Positions 19,057-27,990 of a stretch of DNA of 64,000 nt are shown in pieces. Every line of letters begins with the position of its first letter. Position 1 is the first letter of the stretch. Location: assembly GCA_964615765.1 (NCBI GenBank), contig CAZTQN010000006.1, positions 62,001-126,000 on the forward strand, written 5' to 3'. A program made the translations under genes and the position numbers. The notes under the pieces were generated by a model. The model ran no database searches. It was given only the letters and a program-made list of their open reading frames with translations, and was not told the DNA's origin. Source of the stretch: CAZTQN01 sp964615765 (lineage in GTDB: Bacteria > Planctomycetota > Phycisphaerae > Phycisphaerales > UBA1924).

Positions 19057-20154
19057 TCAGTGGTGAGTGGATGGCTTTGCCGCACCGTTCAAGGACGGTG
19101 GGCCCTTGCGATCTGGTTTAACGGGGGTTGCTCCCCCTAAGAGGCCGAGGTCATCGAATCCGTCGTGAAGCCGATCGAAGCTGGCGATCGCCGTGCCGAT
19201 GTGCTGTTCACGAGCGGCATTCATCATCGCGATGAAGGCGTCAAGACGTGCGAGCAACGCGGCGTCAGCGCCCACGGCGTCTTCGGAAGCGGCGACTTCC
19301 TTGCCTCGGGAGATGCTGTCGGGACAGGGGACCTCGGTGCCCGTGTTTGAGTGTGCCTTCCACGCGTGCTGAAACAGCAGAAACGCACCGGCGGCAGTGA
19401 GAGCCTCCAGCAGCACCGTGCCAAACAGGAACAGTTTGGTAGCGAGCGCCGTCCAGCCCGAGTCAGCCGAGGACAGGACCTCCGGCGAGTAGTCGGAGAG
19501 GATGAGCGCGTTCGCGGACAGCGCGTCACCGAAGCTGAAAACAAAGCCGGCAATCCACAGCGGCATGAGGAAGATCGCGCTGAAGATCACGACGCGTGCG
19601 TACCGTCGCCTTGTCGCGTCCGACGCGAAGAGCTCCAGGGCACCGTGGATGAGTAGAGGGCAGAAGAGCACGATCGCGGCGTACGCAAAGCCACGTGCGC
19701 CACGGATGCGACCATCACTTTCCAACACCGTGTATTGCGAGAAGAAGGCCGCAAACGGCAGTGCGACCATTGCCGCAAGGGACATTGCCAGTGTCATCCA
19801 GCTGACGAGGGTTCTCGGCGGCTTTGTCGGACTTGGGTCAGCAATCGTGATATGGGTGTCTTTGGCTTCGTAAGCCTTCCGTCGTCGTTCCAGCTCGCTT
19901 CGACGCCGATCGAGCCGATGCACGAGCGCGGTTCGGAGCGCAGACGCTTGCTGCCTTCGGCCGCCGACAGCGTGGTCGAAGCGCTCGCCTTCGTGCGCCC
20001 GCAACCGGGCATGGGCTTCTGCTCGCTGGAGAAGCATCAGTCCCCAGAGAAACGCCGCATCGAGCTTCAGGACGAGTGGAAAGACCGCTTCCAGCAGCGT
20101 CAGTAGTTGGTCGTCGAGACTAGGGACGGCGTCCCATCGATCATCTCTGCTCAT
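19057..20154 (-). CDS. Multi-pass membrane protein, coupling-protein operon
   Basis: ATG 20154 is chosen because TGGAGG lies upstream and it overlaps the SprT-like gene's stop by four bases (ATGA). The 365-residue protein has an N-terminal cytosolic part with an Arg/Glu-rich helical stretch (about 65-115), about four to five hydrophobic segments (about 130-290) and a polar C-terminal tail of roughly 70 residues. I do not recognise a family. Location between the SprT-like protease and the exported 430-residue protein suggests an envelope module belonging to the element; its function is unknown. Confidence 0.66.
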   Translation of the reverse strand: MSRDDRWDAVPSLDDQLLTLLEAVFPLVLKLDAAFLWGLMLLQRAEAHARLRAHEGERFDHAVGGRRQQASALRTALVHRLDRRRSELERRRKAYEAKDTHITIADPSPTKPPRTLVSWMTLAMSLAAMVALPFAAFFSQYTVLESDGRIRGARGFAYAAIVLFCPLLIHGALELFASDATRRRYARVVIFSAIFLMPLWIAGFVFSFGDALSANALILSDYSPEVLSSADSGWTALATKLFLFGTVLLEALTAAGAFLLFQHAWKAHSNTGTEVPCPDSISRGKEVAASEDAVGADAALLARLDAFIAMMNAAREQHIGTAIASFDRLHDGFDDLGLLGGATPVKPDRKGPPSLNGAAKPSTHH

Positions 20155-20846
20155 TGCGAACCTCCAGACTGTGCGGCTCGAAAAACCTGCCCACACCGAA
20201 GGCACTGGGCATAGAAATCCTGCCGCGCCACTCGAACGTTGATGCCACACGCACACGTCCACTTGGCCAGCTTCGACCGGCCCGTCTTCGGAGTTGCCGG
20301 CACGTGTAGACCGTCGGTACCGACGCCATGCGCTGTGAGCAGTCGCGTGAACGCGCTCTCCTGGGCATAAGTCGTGACTCCGCGGCGGTCGATGATCAGC
20401 CCGAGAGTCTCGGCTTTCTGACGGAACTCGGCGTTATGGTGCGGCGGAGCGCTTGGCGTACCGTGCTCTTGTTGCCAAGCGTGGAGCAACTCGTGAAGGA
20501 GTGTGCCCAGCAGACCGGCGAAGGGCCTCGTCGCGAGATAAACCGAGTTGATCGCGATCTCGTGCTGTAGGCCAAACCCGTTGTGGCCAATCCTGAAGTG
20601 GCCGAACGTCTTCGTGCTGAGTCGATCCACACAGATCGAGACCGGAAGGGCGTCAAGTTTAAACTCTGCATCGAAGTGCTCCGCCCACTGGTGCAAGCTG
20701 GACAGGAGGTCGCGGTGAGTCCAAGGCTCGGCCCGCTGGTGATCCGCCAAGACGTGGTAGATAGGAGCGGCTTCAGTCTGTTCTGCCGATGGCTGATCGT
20801 GGGCGGAGCGTGTTGATCCGATCTTCTTGGGGGGCCGGGCGGTCAT
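20151..20846 (-). CDS. SprT-like zinc metallopeptidase domain protein
   Basis: The 231-residue protein has the gluzincin motif HELLH (118-122) with further histidines in PHHNAEF (about 135-141), as in SprT/Spartan-type domains. A C-terminal zinc ribbon follows (TCACG, then QCLRCG, about 203-223). Spartan-type proteases degrade DNA-protein crosslinks. For a mobilisable element, removal of covalently bound relaxase is an attractive but unproven role. It is the first gene of a minus-strand run that continues through the coupling protein to xis and int. Confidence 0.75.
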   Translation of the reverse strand: MTARPPKKIGSTRSAHDQPSAEQTEAAPIYHVLADHQRAEPWTHRDLLSSLHQWAEHFDAEFKLDALPVSICVDRLSTKTFGHFRIGHNGFGLQHEIAINSVYLATRPFAGLLGTLLHELLHAWQQEHGTPSAPPHHNAEFRQKAETLGLIIDRRGVTTYAQESAFTRLLTAHGVGTDGLHVPATPKTGRSKLAKWTCACGINVRVARQDFYAQCLRCGQVFRAAQSGGSQ

Positions 20847-20917
20847 GGTCGCTCTCCGATTGCAATACAGTCTATTGCAAACGCAAACGAAGTCAAGCTC
20901 GTCCGAGAAAAATGTCG

Positions 20918-22342
20918 CTAGGTGGGCTGGGGGAGGGTGAACCTGTTGCCGACCTTTCGGGGTGGAACAGTGATGACCGTCATCATGGGGTCGTTAAAGC
21001 TCTGCGTTCCGCCGCTGGTCTTCGCTAACAGGATGCTCCGGCGGTTCAACGCAAGTCGGCAGAGCTCGCCTTGGCTTTGAATGCGCAACCGGAAGTGATC
21101 CAACATTTGGTTGATCGAATCAACGAACAACCGCTTGTTATCTGGTGGCTCCGACTGAGCGAGAACCAAGCGAGTACGCAGCAACTCGATATCTTGCTCA
21201 CCGATCATCGGAATGAGACGGGCGACCATTTTCTCGACAGGCTCTTCTCGTGCCCGTCGTCGAAACTCCTCGGTGATCCGAGGCGGCCGTTTCCGTGTTT
21301 CCGACATCGATTCTGGTGTTACAGCATTTCCGTCCACAATGTCAAGAACATCGTGCTCGATGTCCGCCCATCGAGCGGCGGCAGCCCAGGCATCCCATCG
21401 GAGCAGATAGCTGACGGCCGCAGACATGGACTGCACACCCATGGTGTCGATTGCGCCGTCGCCGCGAAACGGATTTAGCACGAGAACAAGCCAATCGACC
21501 AGCGGCCGTGGTAGCGGTCGGCCTGCCGAGTCGATTCGGGTAATCCTTCCGACACAGATGACGGGGTGGGGAGTCGACTGCAACTGACTCCCCTCGCCGA
21601 CAGAAGGAAACCACTCGCCCATGCTCAGTGACCCAAGATCGCCGTCCGAACCGCCTAGGCCTGCCTGCACAATCTCCTCCGCAGCGCCGAGCAAGTCTCC
21701 GCTAGCGAGGTATCGCAGTTCTCTTACTGCGAGTTGAACGTCGCGGGCAAGCTGCTTGGGTGAGGCCATCAACCGCATCGGTACGTCGAGCGTGAGCTGA
21801 TCGCCAGGGCCGAGGTACACCCGCTGATTGCAGAGTAGTTCCCGATTCGCATCGCGGATGATTGCGGCCTTTGTAACGGCGCGGGCCTGACCACTGACCG
21901 TGCGCACTGAAAGCGCCTTGCCCGCAGCTGGGCCAGTTGCCGCTTCGAGTCCGGCGGTCACCCACACCAATCCTACATCGCTTTCCCTGCGGCCAGCAAA
22001 TAGCTGTCGCACGGCTTGAAGACACAACGCGTGAACTGGCCCATGGAACTTCTGGCCGGTGATTCCTTGAATCACCTGCGCGAGTTCGCCGGGGCGTTCA
22101 ACTTCCTTGCAAATCGCCGCACCGGTCCCAACGCCAATCGCCGAAGATGGAAATGCTGGATTGTCCGCACGCACCGCAACGCCGCGTCTGAAAACCGGAG
22201 GCGTTTCTACCCATCGCATCCCAGGAGCTTGTGTGGGTTTGGATGCCGCGTCGAGGATCCGATCGGCGAGACGATCGCCGACCACTCTGCGTTCAGTAAG
22301 GGGCGAGACCAGCCAGTATGTCGGTGCAAAGCGAAGTATCAT
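20918..22342 (-). CDS. Hypothetical protein, about 474 residues
   Basis: This long uninterrupted frame has mixed composition and no membrane segments. Its N-terminal part has FAPTYWLVSPL and its C-terminal part is helical and Arg/Glu-rich (KRPPRITEEFRRRAREEPVE), ending in basic residues. No domain is recognised. The start is uncertain: ATG 22342 is used, but a TTG at 22378 is also in frame and neither has a clear ribosome site. It is divergent from the TOPRIM gene at 22399, so the two share a very short control region. It may belong to the same transcript as the SprT-like gene, 71 bases downstream. Confidence 0.62.
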   Translation of the reverse strand: MILRFAPTYWLVSPLTERRVVGDRLADRILDAASKPTQAPGMRWVETPPVFRRGVAVRADNPAFPSSAIGVGTGAAICKEVERPGELAQVIQGITGQKFHGPVHALCLQAVRQLFAGRRESDVGLVWVTAGLEAATGPAAGKALSVRTVSGQARAVTKAAIIRDANRELLCNQRVYLGPGDQLTLDVPMRLMASPKQLARDVQLAVRELRYLASGDLLGAAEEIVQAGLGGSDGDLGSLSMGEWFPSVGEGSQLQSTPHPVICVGRITRIDSAGRPLPRPLVDWLVLVLNPFRGDGAIDTMGVQSMSAAVSYLLRWDAWAAAARWADIEHDVLDIVDGNAVTPESMSETRKRPPRITEEFRRRAREEPVEKMVARLIPMIGEQDIELLRTRLVLAQSEPPDNKRLFVDSINQMLDHFRLRIQSQGELCRLALNRRSILLAKTSGGTQSFNDPMMTVITVPPRKVGNRFTLPQPT

Positions 22343-22398
22343 GGGGCCATGGCTGACGCCACTTCCTCGTCGGAACAATTGTGTGTTAGCGTGACGGT

Positions 22399-23370
22399 AT
22401 GGAACACGGTGACTCCGAGCTAGAGGCCTTCAAGCGGCTGAATCTGACCGCAGTAGCCGCGACGATGGGTTACCGCGTTGATTTTAGGGCATCGAGCCAG
22501 AATAGCGCGGTGATGGTCAATCCCGGCGGCGACAAAGTCATCGTGGCTGTCGATCCAGACGGGCATTGGGTGTACTTCTCGGTCCGAGACGACCGTGATC
22601 ACGGTTCGGTCATCGACTTTGTCCAACGACGGCTTGGCGGAACACTCGGTCAAGTCCGTCAGGTTCTGCGACCATGGATCGGCGGGGCGGCAAAGTCTCC
22701 ACGACCGCAGTTGGCCGCTCGTTCGTATGTGGAAAAGCTCGAACCCCTTCCACGCGACCTTGTTTCGGTCCGCGTCCGATTCGAGTCAATGGCGTCCATT
22801 GATGCCCAAGAGCCTTACCTCACGGTGAAGCGCGGTGTTCCCTCCAGCCTCATCGCCCATCCGGCGATTGCGGAGAGTATCCGTATCGACCAACGCGGCA
22901 ACGTGTGTTTCGCCCACCAGAATGACGGTGGATTCTGTGGTTACGAGATCAAGAACCACGGCTTTACCGGGTTTTCGTCGGGTGGTGTCAAAGGGCTCTG
23001 GGAGGTCGGTGATCGCCAGAGCGACCGTTGTCTTGTTGTGACCGAGACGGCGATTGACGCGCTCAGCTATGCGGCGATCCACGGAATCGAGCGCACCCGT
23101 CTCGTTTCGACCGCCGGACAGATGAACCCCGAGCAGCCGAAGCTCTTGCGATCAGCCATGGAGTTGCTGCCCCTTGGTGGCCGAGTTGTCTCGGCCATGG
23201 ATCGCGATGCTGGGGGCGATGCACTGACGGCGCGAGTGTTGCAGGTGTTCACGGAACTCGGCAGAACTGACCTGCAGTTCATGGATCATCGACCATCCAC
23301 GCCGGGAATGGACTGGAACGACGAGCTTCGTGCCAAGTCGATCCAATCAGGTGCGCCGCACCTTGGCTGA
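22399..23370 (+). CDS. DUF3991/TOPRIM domain protein
   Basis: The 323-residue protein resembles the C-terminal, primase-like proteins of mobile elements. An N-terminal zinc-finger-like/DUF3991 region (about 10-100) contains RDDRDHGSVIDFVQ. A TOPRIM fold follows, with the catalytic Glu217 in VVTETAIDAL and the metal-binding Asp268/Asp270 in SAMDRDAGGDAL. TOPRIM domains occur in primases, topoisomerases and nucleases. Here a role in DNA transfer or replication of the element is likely. It points away from the minus-strand operon and is followed by a small plus-strand gene after 234 bases in which I see nothing else. Confidence 0.8.
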   Translation: MEHGDSELEAFKRLNLTAVAATMGYRVDFRASSQNSAVMVNPGGDKVIVAVDPDGHWVYFSVRDDRDHGSVIDFVQRRLGGTLGQVRQVLRPWIGGAAKSPRPQLAARSYVEKLEPLPRDLVSVRVRFESMASIDAQEPYLTVKRGVPSSLIAHPAIAESIRIDQRGNVCFAHQNDGGFCGYEIKNHGFTGFSSGGVKGLWEVGDRQSDRCLVVTETAIDALSYAAIHGIERTRLVSTAGQMNPEQPKLLRSAMELLPLGGRVVSAMDRDAGGDALTARVLQVFTELGRTDLQFMDHRPSTPGMDWNDELRAKSIQSGAPHLG

Positions 23371-23604
23371 GCGGATGATCGCGATGGGTACTGCTGGCGG
23401 TTGGACAGGACGAGTGTCGCCTTTCGCGTTGAGTTGACCTTCTCGATGCAACCTGGCACAGGTCGCCTTGCCGTCAAGGGGCCGTGTTGTCGCTCTCCCG
23501 GTGGTCGATGCTCCTGCCCGCACCTACTCCCCATGACGCCCGCGGCCTTTGCCCCGTGCCCTTCGGTGTGCATCGGTCAACACAACACGAAAGGAACTAC
23601 GACC

Positions 23605-23862
23605 ATGACTACCACTACCAACAGCAAACCCCTTGAAACTCTCCGCGATGGCAGCGTGAAGGCGACGATCTGGAGGAACGATAGCGACAAAGGTGGCTTC
23701 TACAGCGTCCGTCTGACACGGACATGGAAGGACGAGCAGGGTCAATATCACGACAGCGACAGCTTCAGCGGGTCCGAACTGCTCCGCATCGCCCGCCTCG
23801 CAAACATCGCCTACGACGCGATCCAGGCCTATCGAGCTAACGACCGCGAAAACATCGGGTAA
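23605..23862 (+). CDS. Small hypothetical protein
   Basis: The protein is 85 residues from ATG 23605, which has AAGGAA upstream. It begins with a Thr/Asn-rich stretch and then a compact beta-then-helix domain, with VKATIWRNDSDKGGFYSVRL and a helix with IARLANIAYDAIQAY. Short proteins of this look are frequent on plasmids and integrative elements, but I cannot name the family. A hairpin at 23875 follows the stop, consistent with a self-contained transcript. Confidence 0.72.
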   Translation: MTTTTNSKPLETLRDGSVKATIWRNDSDKGGFYSVRLTRTWKDEQGQYHDSDSFSGSELLRIARLANIAYDAIQAYRANDRENIG

Positions 23863-23874
23863 ACCGAGCGGCTG

Positions 23875-23898
23875 GAGCCCTCCCTTCCCGGAGGGCTC
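23875..23898 (+). terminator. Probable terminator after the 85-residue gene
   Basis: A perfect nine-base stem GAGCCCTCC/GGAGGGCTC has a six-base loop and starts 12 bases after the stop. The T-tract is weak (TGGTTCCGTC). It also lies at the 3' side of the convergent ArdC gene and may serve both. Confidence 0.5.
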
Positions 23899-23954
23899 TG
23901 GTTCCGTCTCAGTGTCAACATCTTCTTTTCCTACCGCCCGCCTTTGGGATGCGG

Positions 23955-24857
23955 CTAGGCCGTAGCGATAGGGGCGTTCTCGTCGGGTTCGCGGGAACGA
24001 GTCCCCACGATCCAGTCGGCGGCGCGTTGTCCCGCTCCGGCCGCGGCGACGATGAGCTTGCGGTCATCGCTGAGCTTCTTGCGCCAGCCCGCGATGTACG
24101 CGGCGGACTGTTCGATCGTCGGCGGGCTGATCCCGGCGGCGGCGCACAGGAAGGCCGAACCGAGTTCGGCGACGAGCTCCTCCCTGGAGTAGTCGGGCGA
24201 ACCGAACGGCTGGAGATCCTTGTCGAGGCCGCGGTCGAGGCGCTTGCTGTGCCCGGTCGAATGCACGAGCTCGTGGAACGCGGTCGCGTAGTAGAACTCC
24301 CGCGACAGAAACCGTCCGGGCTCGGGCAGCCGGACCAGGTCGGCCGACGGGCGGTAGTAGGCCTGAGCGCCGGCGTGTTCGATCACCGGACCGCCGGCGT
24401 AGCCGGCGACGATCCGCTCGGCTTCACCGATCGGCTCGAACGGTGCGGCGGGCTCGGGCGGAGCGTCCGGGGGCTTGATCCCCTCGCATTGCTCGGCGTT
24501 GAAGACGTTGTAGTAGCGGAGCACGGGGACCCGCTTGGGGTCGCCCGTCACCTTGTCCCTGGTGTCGTACTGCTTCCAGAAGACCACCATCGTGGACTTC
24601 TCGCCCTTCCGGACGTTCCCGCCGCTGGCGGCGGCCTGCCGGTACGTCATCCAGAAGGCTGAGCCGTAGCCCTTCATCCAGGAGGTGACGGCGAGCAGGA
24701 AGACGTTGACGCCGCGGTACGGCCGGCGGGACTCGAGGTTCTTCGGCCAGTCGCCCCCTGCCCCGCCGCGGATCGGGTGGCGCCAGGGGACGGTGCCCTT
24801 GTCGAGCATTTCCAGGATGCGGTCGGTCACCGCCTGATAGATGTCCGGGCCGCTCAC
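23955..24857 (-). CDS. ardC: ArdC-like antirestriction protein
   Basis: ArdC proteins bind single-stranded DNA and protect incoming mobile DNA. The 300-residue product has the N-terminal ArdC domain beginning DIYQAVTDRILEMLDKG, with PWRHP and RPYRGVNVFLL. A C-terminal zincin-like domain follows with HELVHSTGH (about 195-203) and the downstream glutamate in YSREELVAELGSAFL. GTG 24857 is preferred because it overlaps the upstream stop as GTGA and leaves the usual ArdC N-terminus; the open frame reaches ATG 24908. It lies beside oriT and MobC, as expected for an early-transfer gene. Confidence 0.87.
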   Translation of the reverse strand: MSGPDIYQAVTDRILEMLDKGTVPWRHPIRGGAGGDWPKNLESRRPYRGVNVFLLAVTSWMKGYGSAFWMTYRQAAASGGNVRKGEKSTMVVFWKQYDTRDKVTGDPKRVPVLRYYNVFNAEQCEGIKPPDAPPEPAAPFEPIGEAERIVAGYAGGPVIEHAGAQAYYRPSADLVRLPEPGRFLSREFYYATAFHELVHSTGHSKRLDRGLDKDLQPFGSPDYSREELVAELGSAFLCAAAGISPPTIEQSAAYIAGWRKKLSDDRKLIVAAAGAGQRAADWIVGTRSREPDENAPIATA

Positions 24858-25291
24858 TTTGGGCCGTCCCCGAGGGAAAGGCCGACCGGAAGATTCCGGC
24901 TGCACCATTCCTCACCGCTGCGGCGGTTCCGAAAGCGAAAGAGCGCGTAGCGACCCGAGGGCCGGTTGCTGGCCTTCACACCGATCCGTGACGGCGCGTG
25001 TTCAGGGGCGGAAAGCCGAACGCTCAGCCGGTCGAGAAGCTCGTTCGTGAGCTCCGTGAACTCCCGCATGTCGGACTCGGTCCAGAACCGGATGCCCGCG
25101 GCGTTCGCAAGCAGATCGCCGAGTCGGGTCGAGATCGCGGTCGGGGAGCCGGTCATGTCGTACGTCAGGGAACGCACCGCCGCGATCGCCCGGTCGGGGC
25201 GGTCGAACAGGCCGGGCGGACCGGCGGCGCGGAGAAAGACGGAGCGTTGCCCGACCGGGTCGGGCGCGCTCCGGGTCGGTGCGAACGTCAT
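24854..25291 (-). CDS. Hypothetical protein upstream of ArdC
   Basis: The 145-residue frame ends in TGA overlapping the ArdC GTG by four bases. The composition is hydrophilic, with a helical central part (MREFTELTNELLDRLSVRLS) and an Arg-rich C-terminus (RYALFRFRNRRSG). I recognise no domain. The start is uncertain: no clear ribosome site precedes ATG 25291. The coupled stop/start with ArdC argues that the frame is translated. It may be a small accessory of antirestriction or a regulator. Confidence 0.5.
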   Translation of the reverse strand: MTFAPTRSAPDPVGQRSVFLRAAGPPGLFDRPDRAIAAVRSLTYDMTGSPTAISTRLGDLLANAAGIRFWTESDMREFTELTNELLDRLSVRLSAPEHAPSRIGVKASNRPSGRYALFRFRNRRSGEEWCSRNLPVGLSLGDGPK

Positions 25292-25767
25292 GGATCACCG
25301 CTAGCACGACGGATCGCGAAGGGTCAAGACCCGCGGTTGCTGCACTGCAACGCAGGCCGGGCGAGCATCGGCGACATCGGAGCCGTTCGGGAGGTCGGGG
25401 GAAGCGCCGGCCCGGGTCGGAAAGTCTGGAAGCGAGCGGAAAGACCGGAAAAAACTGCGGCGCACGGGGGTTCTTGCGGAACCATCTTGCGGCCGAGGGT
25501 GTATCATGGCATCGTGCGCGAAGTGACGAATAGCCAGATGTGTTTTTGTGGTACAAAAACATACCGCTTCGCGGCATCTGGCCAACGGTTTCGCCCGTTG
25601 GATTGCGAGCAAAGGGGAGACTTCCGCTCTCCCCTCTGCACACCCCATCGACCAGGTCTTGTGGGCGTATCCCGCCCCCACCTGGACCGAGCCCCCGGAC
25701 CAACGTCGCCCGTTGGATCGGGTCGATGCGCCGGATGGAACGGGCAGTAGGAAGGAAGGAGCGGGGC
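25292..25767 (+). other. Likely origin of transfer (oriT) region, non-coding
   Basis: This 476-base gap ahead of mobC is packed with inverted repeats. GTTTTTGT/ACAAAAAC (25542-25560) is nested inside GCCAGATG/CATCTGGC (25533-25582). CCAACGG/CCGTTGG (25582-25601), GGGGAGA/TCTCCCC (25614-25634) and CCAACG/CGTTGG (25700-25716) follow. TATCCCGCCCC at 25668-25678 resembles the nic regions of MOBP plasmids (RP4-type ATCCTG followed by pyrimidines). I see no gene here. Placement directly upstream of MobC and relaxase supports an oriT; the nick position is an inference. Confidence 0.65.
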
Positions 25768-26109
25768 ATGGCGCGGCCCACCAAGGAAGCCACCGAGAAG
25801 CTCAGCGAGACGGTCAAGCTCCGCATGACCGTGGCCGAGCACGAGCACGTCCGCGTGCAGGCCCGGGTCGCCGGGATCACGGTGTCGGACTACCTCCGCC
25901 GGCGGGCGGTCGGGTACGTGGTGCCGGAGTCGCCGGGGAGCCGGCGGGTCGATCCGGCCCTGATCTCGGAGCTCAACCGCATCGGGGTCAACATGAACCA
26001 GATCGCCAGGAGCATGAACGCGGGGCGGGCCGAGCGCATGCCGATCGACTTGGCGATCGCCGAGCTCCGCGGTCTGTTCCGAAGGGTGCTGACGAACTCG
26101 GAGGGCTGA
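25768..26109 (+). CDS. mobC: MobC-like relaxosome accessory protein
   Basis: The protein is 113 residues from ATG 25768, with a strong GGAAGGAG site. It is a ribbon-helix-helix-type protein: a short beta-forming KLRMTV, then helices with VSDYLRRRAVG. The C-terminal MobC-type segment (about 60-113) contains ELNRIGVNMNQIARSMN, a hallmark of the MobC/NikA relaxosome family. Such proteins bind oriT and help the relaxase to open the nick site. It ends two bases before the relaxase ATG and follows the candidate oriT. Confidence 0.85.
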   Translation: MARPTKEATEKLSETVKLRMTVAEHEHVRVQARVAGITVSDYLRRRAVGYVVPESPGSRRVDPALISELNRIGVNMNQIARSMNAGRAERMPIDLAIAELRGLFRRVLTNSEG

Positions 26110-26111
26110 CG

Positions 26112-27485
26112 ATGGTCCCCAAACTCCACGCCAAGGGGTGCAGCTTCCGCGGGGCCGCGGCGTACCTCCTCCACGACAAGGACCGGGCCCGGACCAGCGA
26201 GCGTGTCGCCTGGACCGAGACGCGGAATCTCGCTTCCGACGACCCGGAGCACGCTTGGAGGATCATGGCGGCGACGGCCCTGGATCAGGCCCGCCTGAAG
26301 CAGCAGGCAGGGGTCAAGAACACCGGCCGGAAGTCCAACGACGCGGTCCTGCACATGACGCTGTCTTGGCATCCCGACGAGAAGTCCGATCTGTCGCGAG
26401 AAGAGATGATGAAGGCGGCGCTCGGGGCGGTCCGGGCGCTGCGGGCCGAGGATCGCCAGGTGCTCTTTGTCAGCCACGACGACGAGCCGCAGCCGCACGT
26501 GCACGTCCTGATCAATCGGGTTTCGCCCGCGGACGGCCGGATGCTCCCCTCCTCCAAAGAGAAGCTCGCCCTCAGCCACTGGGCCGAGTCGTACGAGCGG
26601 GAACGGGGTCAGATCCTGTGCGAGGAGCGGGTCACCAACAACGCGGCACGCAAGCGCGGCGAGTTCGTCCGCAGCGAGGCCGACATGCCCCGGCACATCT
26701 TCGAGCTTGAGGAAGCCCATGCCCACAAGCCCGGGATCGAGTCGGTGAAGAAGCAGCAGCGGGCCAGTGATCGGGTGCTGGCCCGGCAGCGGCGCGACCG
26801 GTCCAACCGGCGGGCCAAGGCGTGGAACGACCTGCTCAAGCGTCAGAACGACCGGCTCAACGACATCCGCCACCAGCACAAACGGAACGCCGAGCGAGCC
26901 AAGGAAGGCGTGCGCTCCAGGTTCCGGCCGGAGTGGTCCGCCCTCCTCCGCCGGCAAGAGGAGCAGGTCCGGGCGTTCGAGACCAACGAAGCGAGGTTCA
27001 TGGGCCGCATGAAGAACGTGTTCTCGGCCATCGACTTCCGGGCGATCGTCCGGGCCGGCGAGAGGAAACAGGCACTCGGCGAGGCGTTCGACGCGATCGC
27101 GTCCAAGGGCGCCCGGCTGGAGGCGCTCAAGCGTGTCCAGGAGAAGAGCCAGCGTGCCCTGCTCGCCCAGCAACGTGCCGAGGAGAAGCGGGTTGGCCAG
27201 CAACTCCGCGACGAGCGGAACGAGAAACTGGCTACCCAGCGGGCGGCGTTCATCAACGAGCGGATGAGCCTGGTGCTCGTCCACGACATGGAGGACGCGG
27301 CCCACCGCCACGAGTGGCGGCGGCGGTCGGAATCGCGGCGAGCGGCCTACGGCCAGCACCGGTCGGGAGAGGACGAGTCCAGGAAACTCGACGCCGAGAA
27401 GCTGCGAGAACAACTGAAGCAAGACCACGACAAGCGGATGGATAACCGGCCGGACCGGGATCAGCGCCCGCGTCGGAGTTGGTGA
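26112..27485 (+). CDS. Relaxase/mobilisation nuclease (MOBP type)
   Basis: The relaxase nicks oriT and stays covalently joined to the transferred strand. The 457-residue protein has the N-terminal nuclease domain, with LHMTLSWHPDE near 80-90 and the metal-binding histidine motif HDDEPQPHVHVLINRV at 122-137. The nicking tyrosine is probably Tyr18 in AAAYLLHD. From about 200 onward it is a long, highly charged Arg/Glu/Gln-rich helical tail, as in many MobA/VirD2-like proteins. The start is ATG 26112; the same frame is open upstream through mobC but that part is shadow sequence. It operates with MobC and the TraG-like coupling protein of this element. Confidence 0.88.
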   Translation: MVPKLHAKGCSFRGAAAYLLHDKDRARTSERVAWTETRNLASDDPEHAWRIMAATALDQARLKQQAGVKNTGRKSNDAVLHMTLSWHPDEKSDLSREEMMKAALGAVRALRAEDRQVLFVSHDDEPQPHVHVLINRVSPADGRMLPSSKEKLALSHWAESYERERGQILCEERVTNNAARKRGEFVRSEADMPRHIFELEEAHAHKPGIESVKKQQRASDRVLARQRRDRSNRRAKAWNDLLKRQNDRLNDIRHQHKRNAERAKEGVRSRFRPEWSALLRRQEEQVRAFETNEARFMGRMKNVFSAIDFRAIVRAGERKQALGEAFDAIASKGARLEALKRVQEKSQRALLAQQRAEEKRVGQQLRDERNEKLATQRAAFINERMSLVLVHDMEDAAHRHEWRRRSESRRAAYGQHRSGEDESRKLDAEKLREQLKQDHDKRMDNRPDRDQRPRRSW

Positions 27486-27491
27486 GCGGAC

Positions 27492-27764
27492 TCACACGCC
27501 CCACCGGCTCCGCCGCTGGTTGTCCAGCCAGGCGACGACGCAGCTGAAGGCGCGGTCGATATCGATCCGCTGCAAGGCCACCTCCTCCGCGGCGTACCGC
27601 GTGAGGTCGAGCATGCTGTAGCCGTCGAGCAGGATCAGCGACTCGGCCTTGCTCCAGACCAGCTGGAACGCCGTCACGGGTCTGGTCGAGCCGTCCAGGA
27701 ACGGCAGGTTTCTGGTTTCGGATTCGAGCCAGGCCTCGATTTGTTTCTCGGTGTAGAACGCCAT
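27492..27764 (-). CDS. Small hypothetical protein divergent from parA
   Basis: The 90-residue protein has a helical N-terminus (FYTEKQIEAWLESE) and a C-terminal helix with several Trp. I recognise no family. No clear ribosome site precedes the ATG. It converges with the relaxase gene (six bases between stops) and is divergent from parA, with the 8-bp repeat array between them, so its promoter would lie in or beside the array. It may be an additional partition or regulatory factor; that is inference from position. Confidence 0.5.
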   Translation of the reverse strand: MAFYTEKQIEAWLESETRNLPFLDGSTRPVTAFQLVWSKAESLILLDGYSMLDLTRYAAEEVALQRIDIDRAFSCVVAWLDNQRRSRWGV

Positions 27765-27803
27765 GAGGCATCATGGCACAGATCGTCGTGTCGGCGCAAG
27801 AGC

Positions 27804-27955
27804 GCATCGCCGTGTTCCCGTATCTCTGTGTTTCTGCATCGTCGTATCGCCGTGTTTCTGTATCGCCGCATGGCCGCACAATCGTGCTTGACCATTTCCG
27901 CAAAGCCTGATAGCCGTAAATCTGTGGAGCCGCATCGGCGTATCGCCGTGTCGCC
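27804..27955 (+). repeat. Array of 19 contiguous 8-bp units (probable parS/operator)
   Basis: The sequence keeps an 8-base phase without slips for 152 bases. Well-conserved units are GCATCGCC, GTATCGCC, GTGTTTCT, GTATCTCT and GTGTCGCC, mostly in 27804-27875 and 27932-27955; weaker units bridge them. Ribbon-helix-helix proteins such as ParG, omega and Arc-type repressors bind tandem 8-bp sites. The array lies immediately upstream of parA-parG, so it is probably the centromere and the operator of the operon. Confidence 0.75.
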
Positions 27956-27990
27956 GGTTCCACGTCAACACAGAAACACAGAGAGGGCAA

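Noticed and set aside
27780..27990. CRISPR array at the 8-bp repeat region
   Set aside because: Units are contiguous 8-mers without spacers and no cas genes are near. No CRISPR array was seen anywhere in the window.
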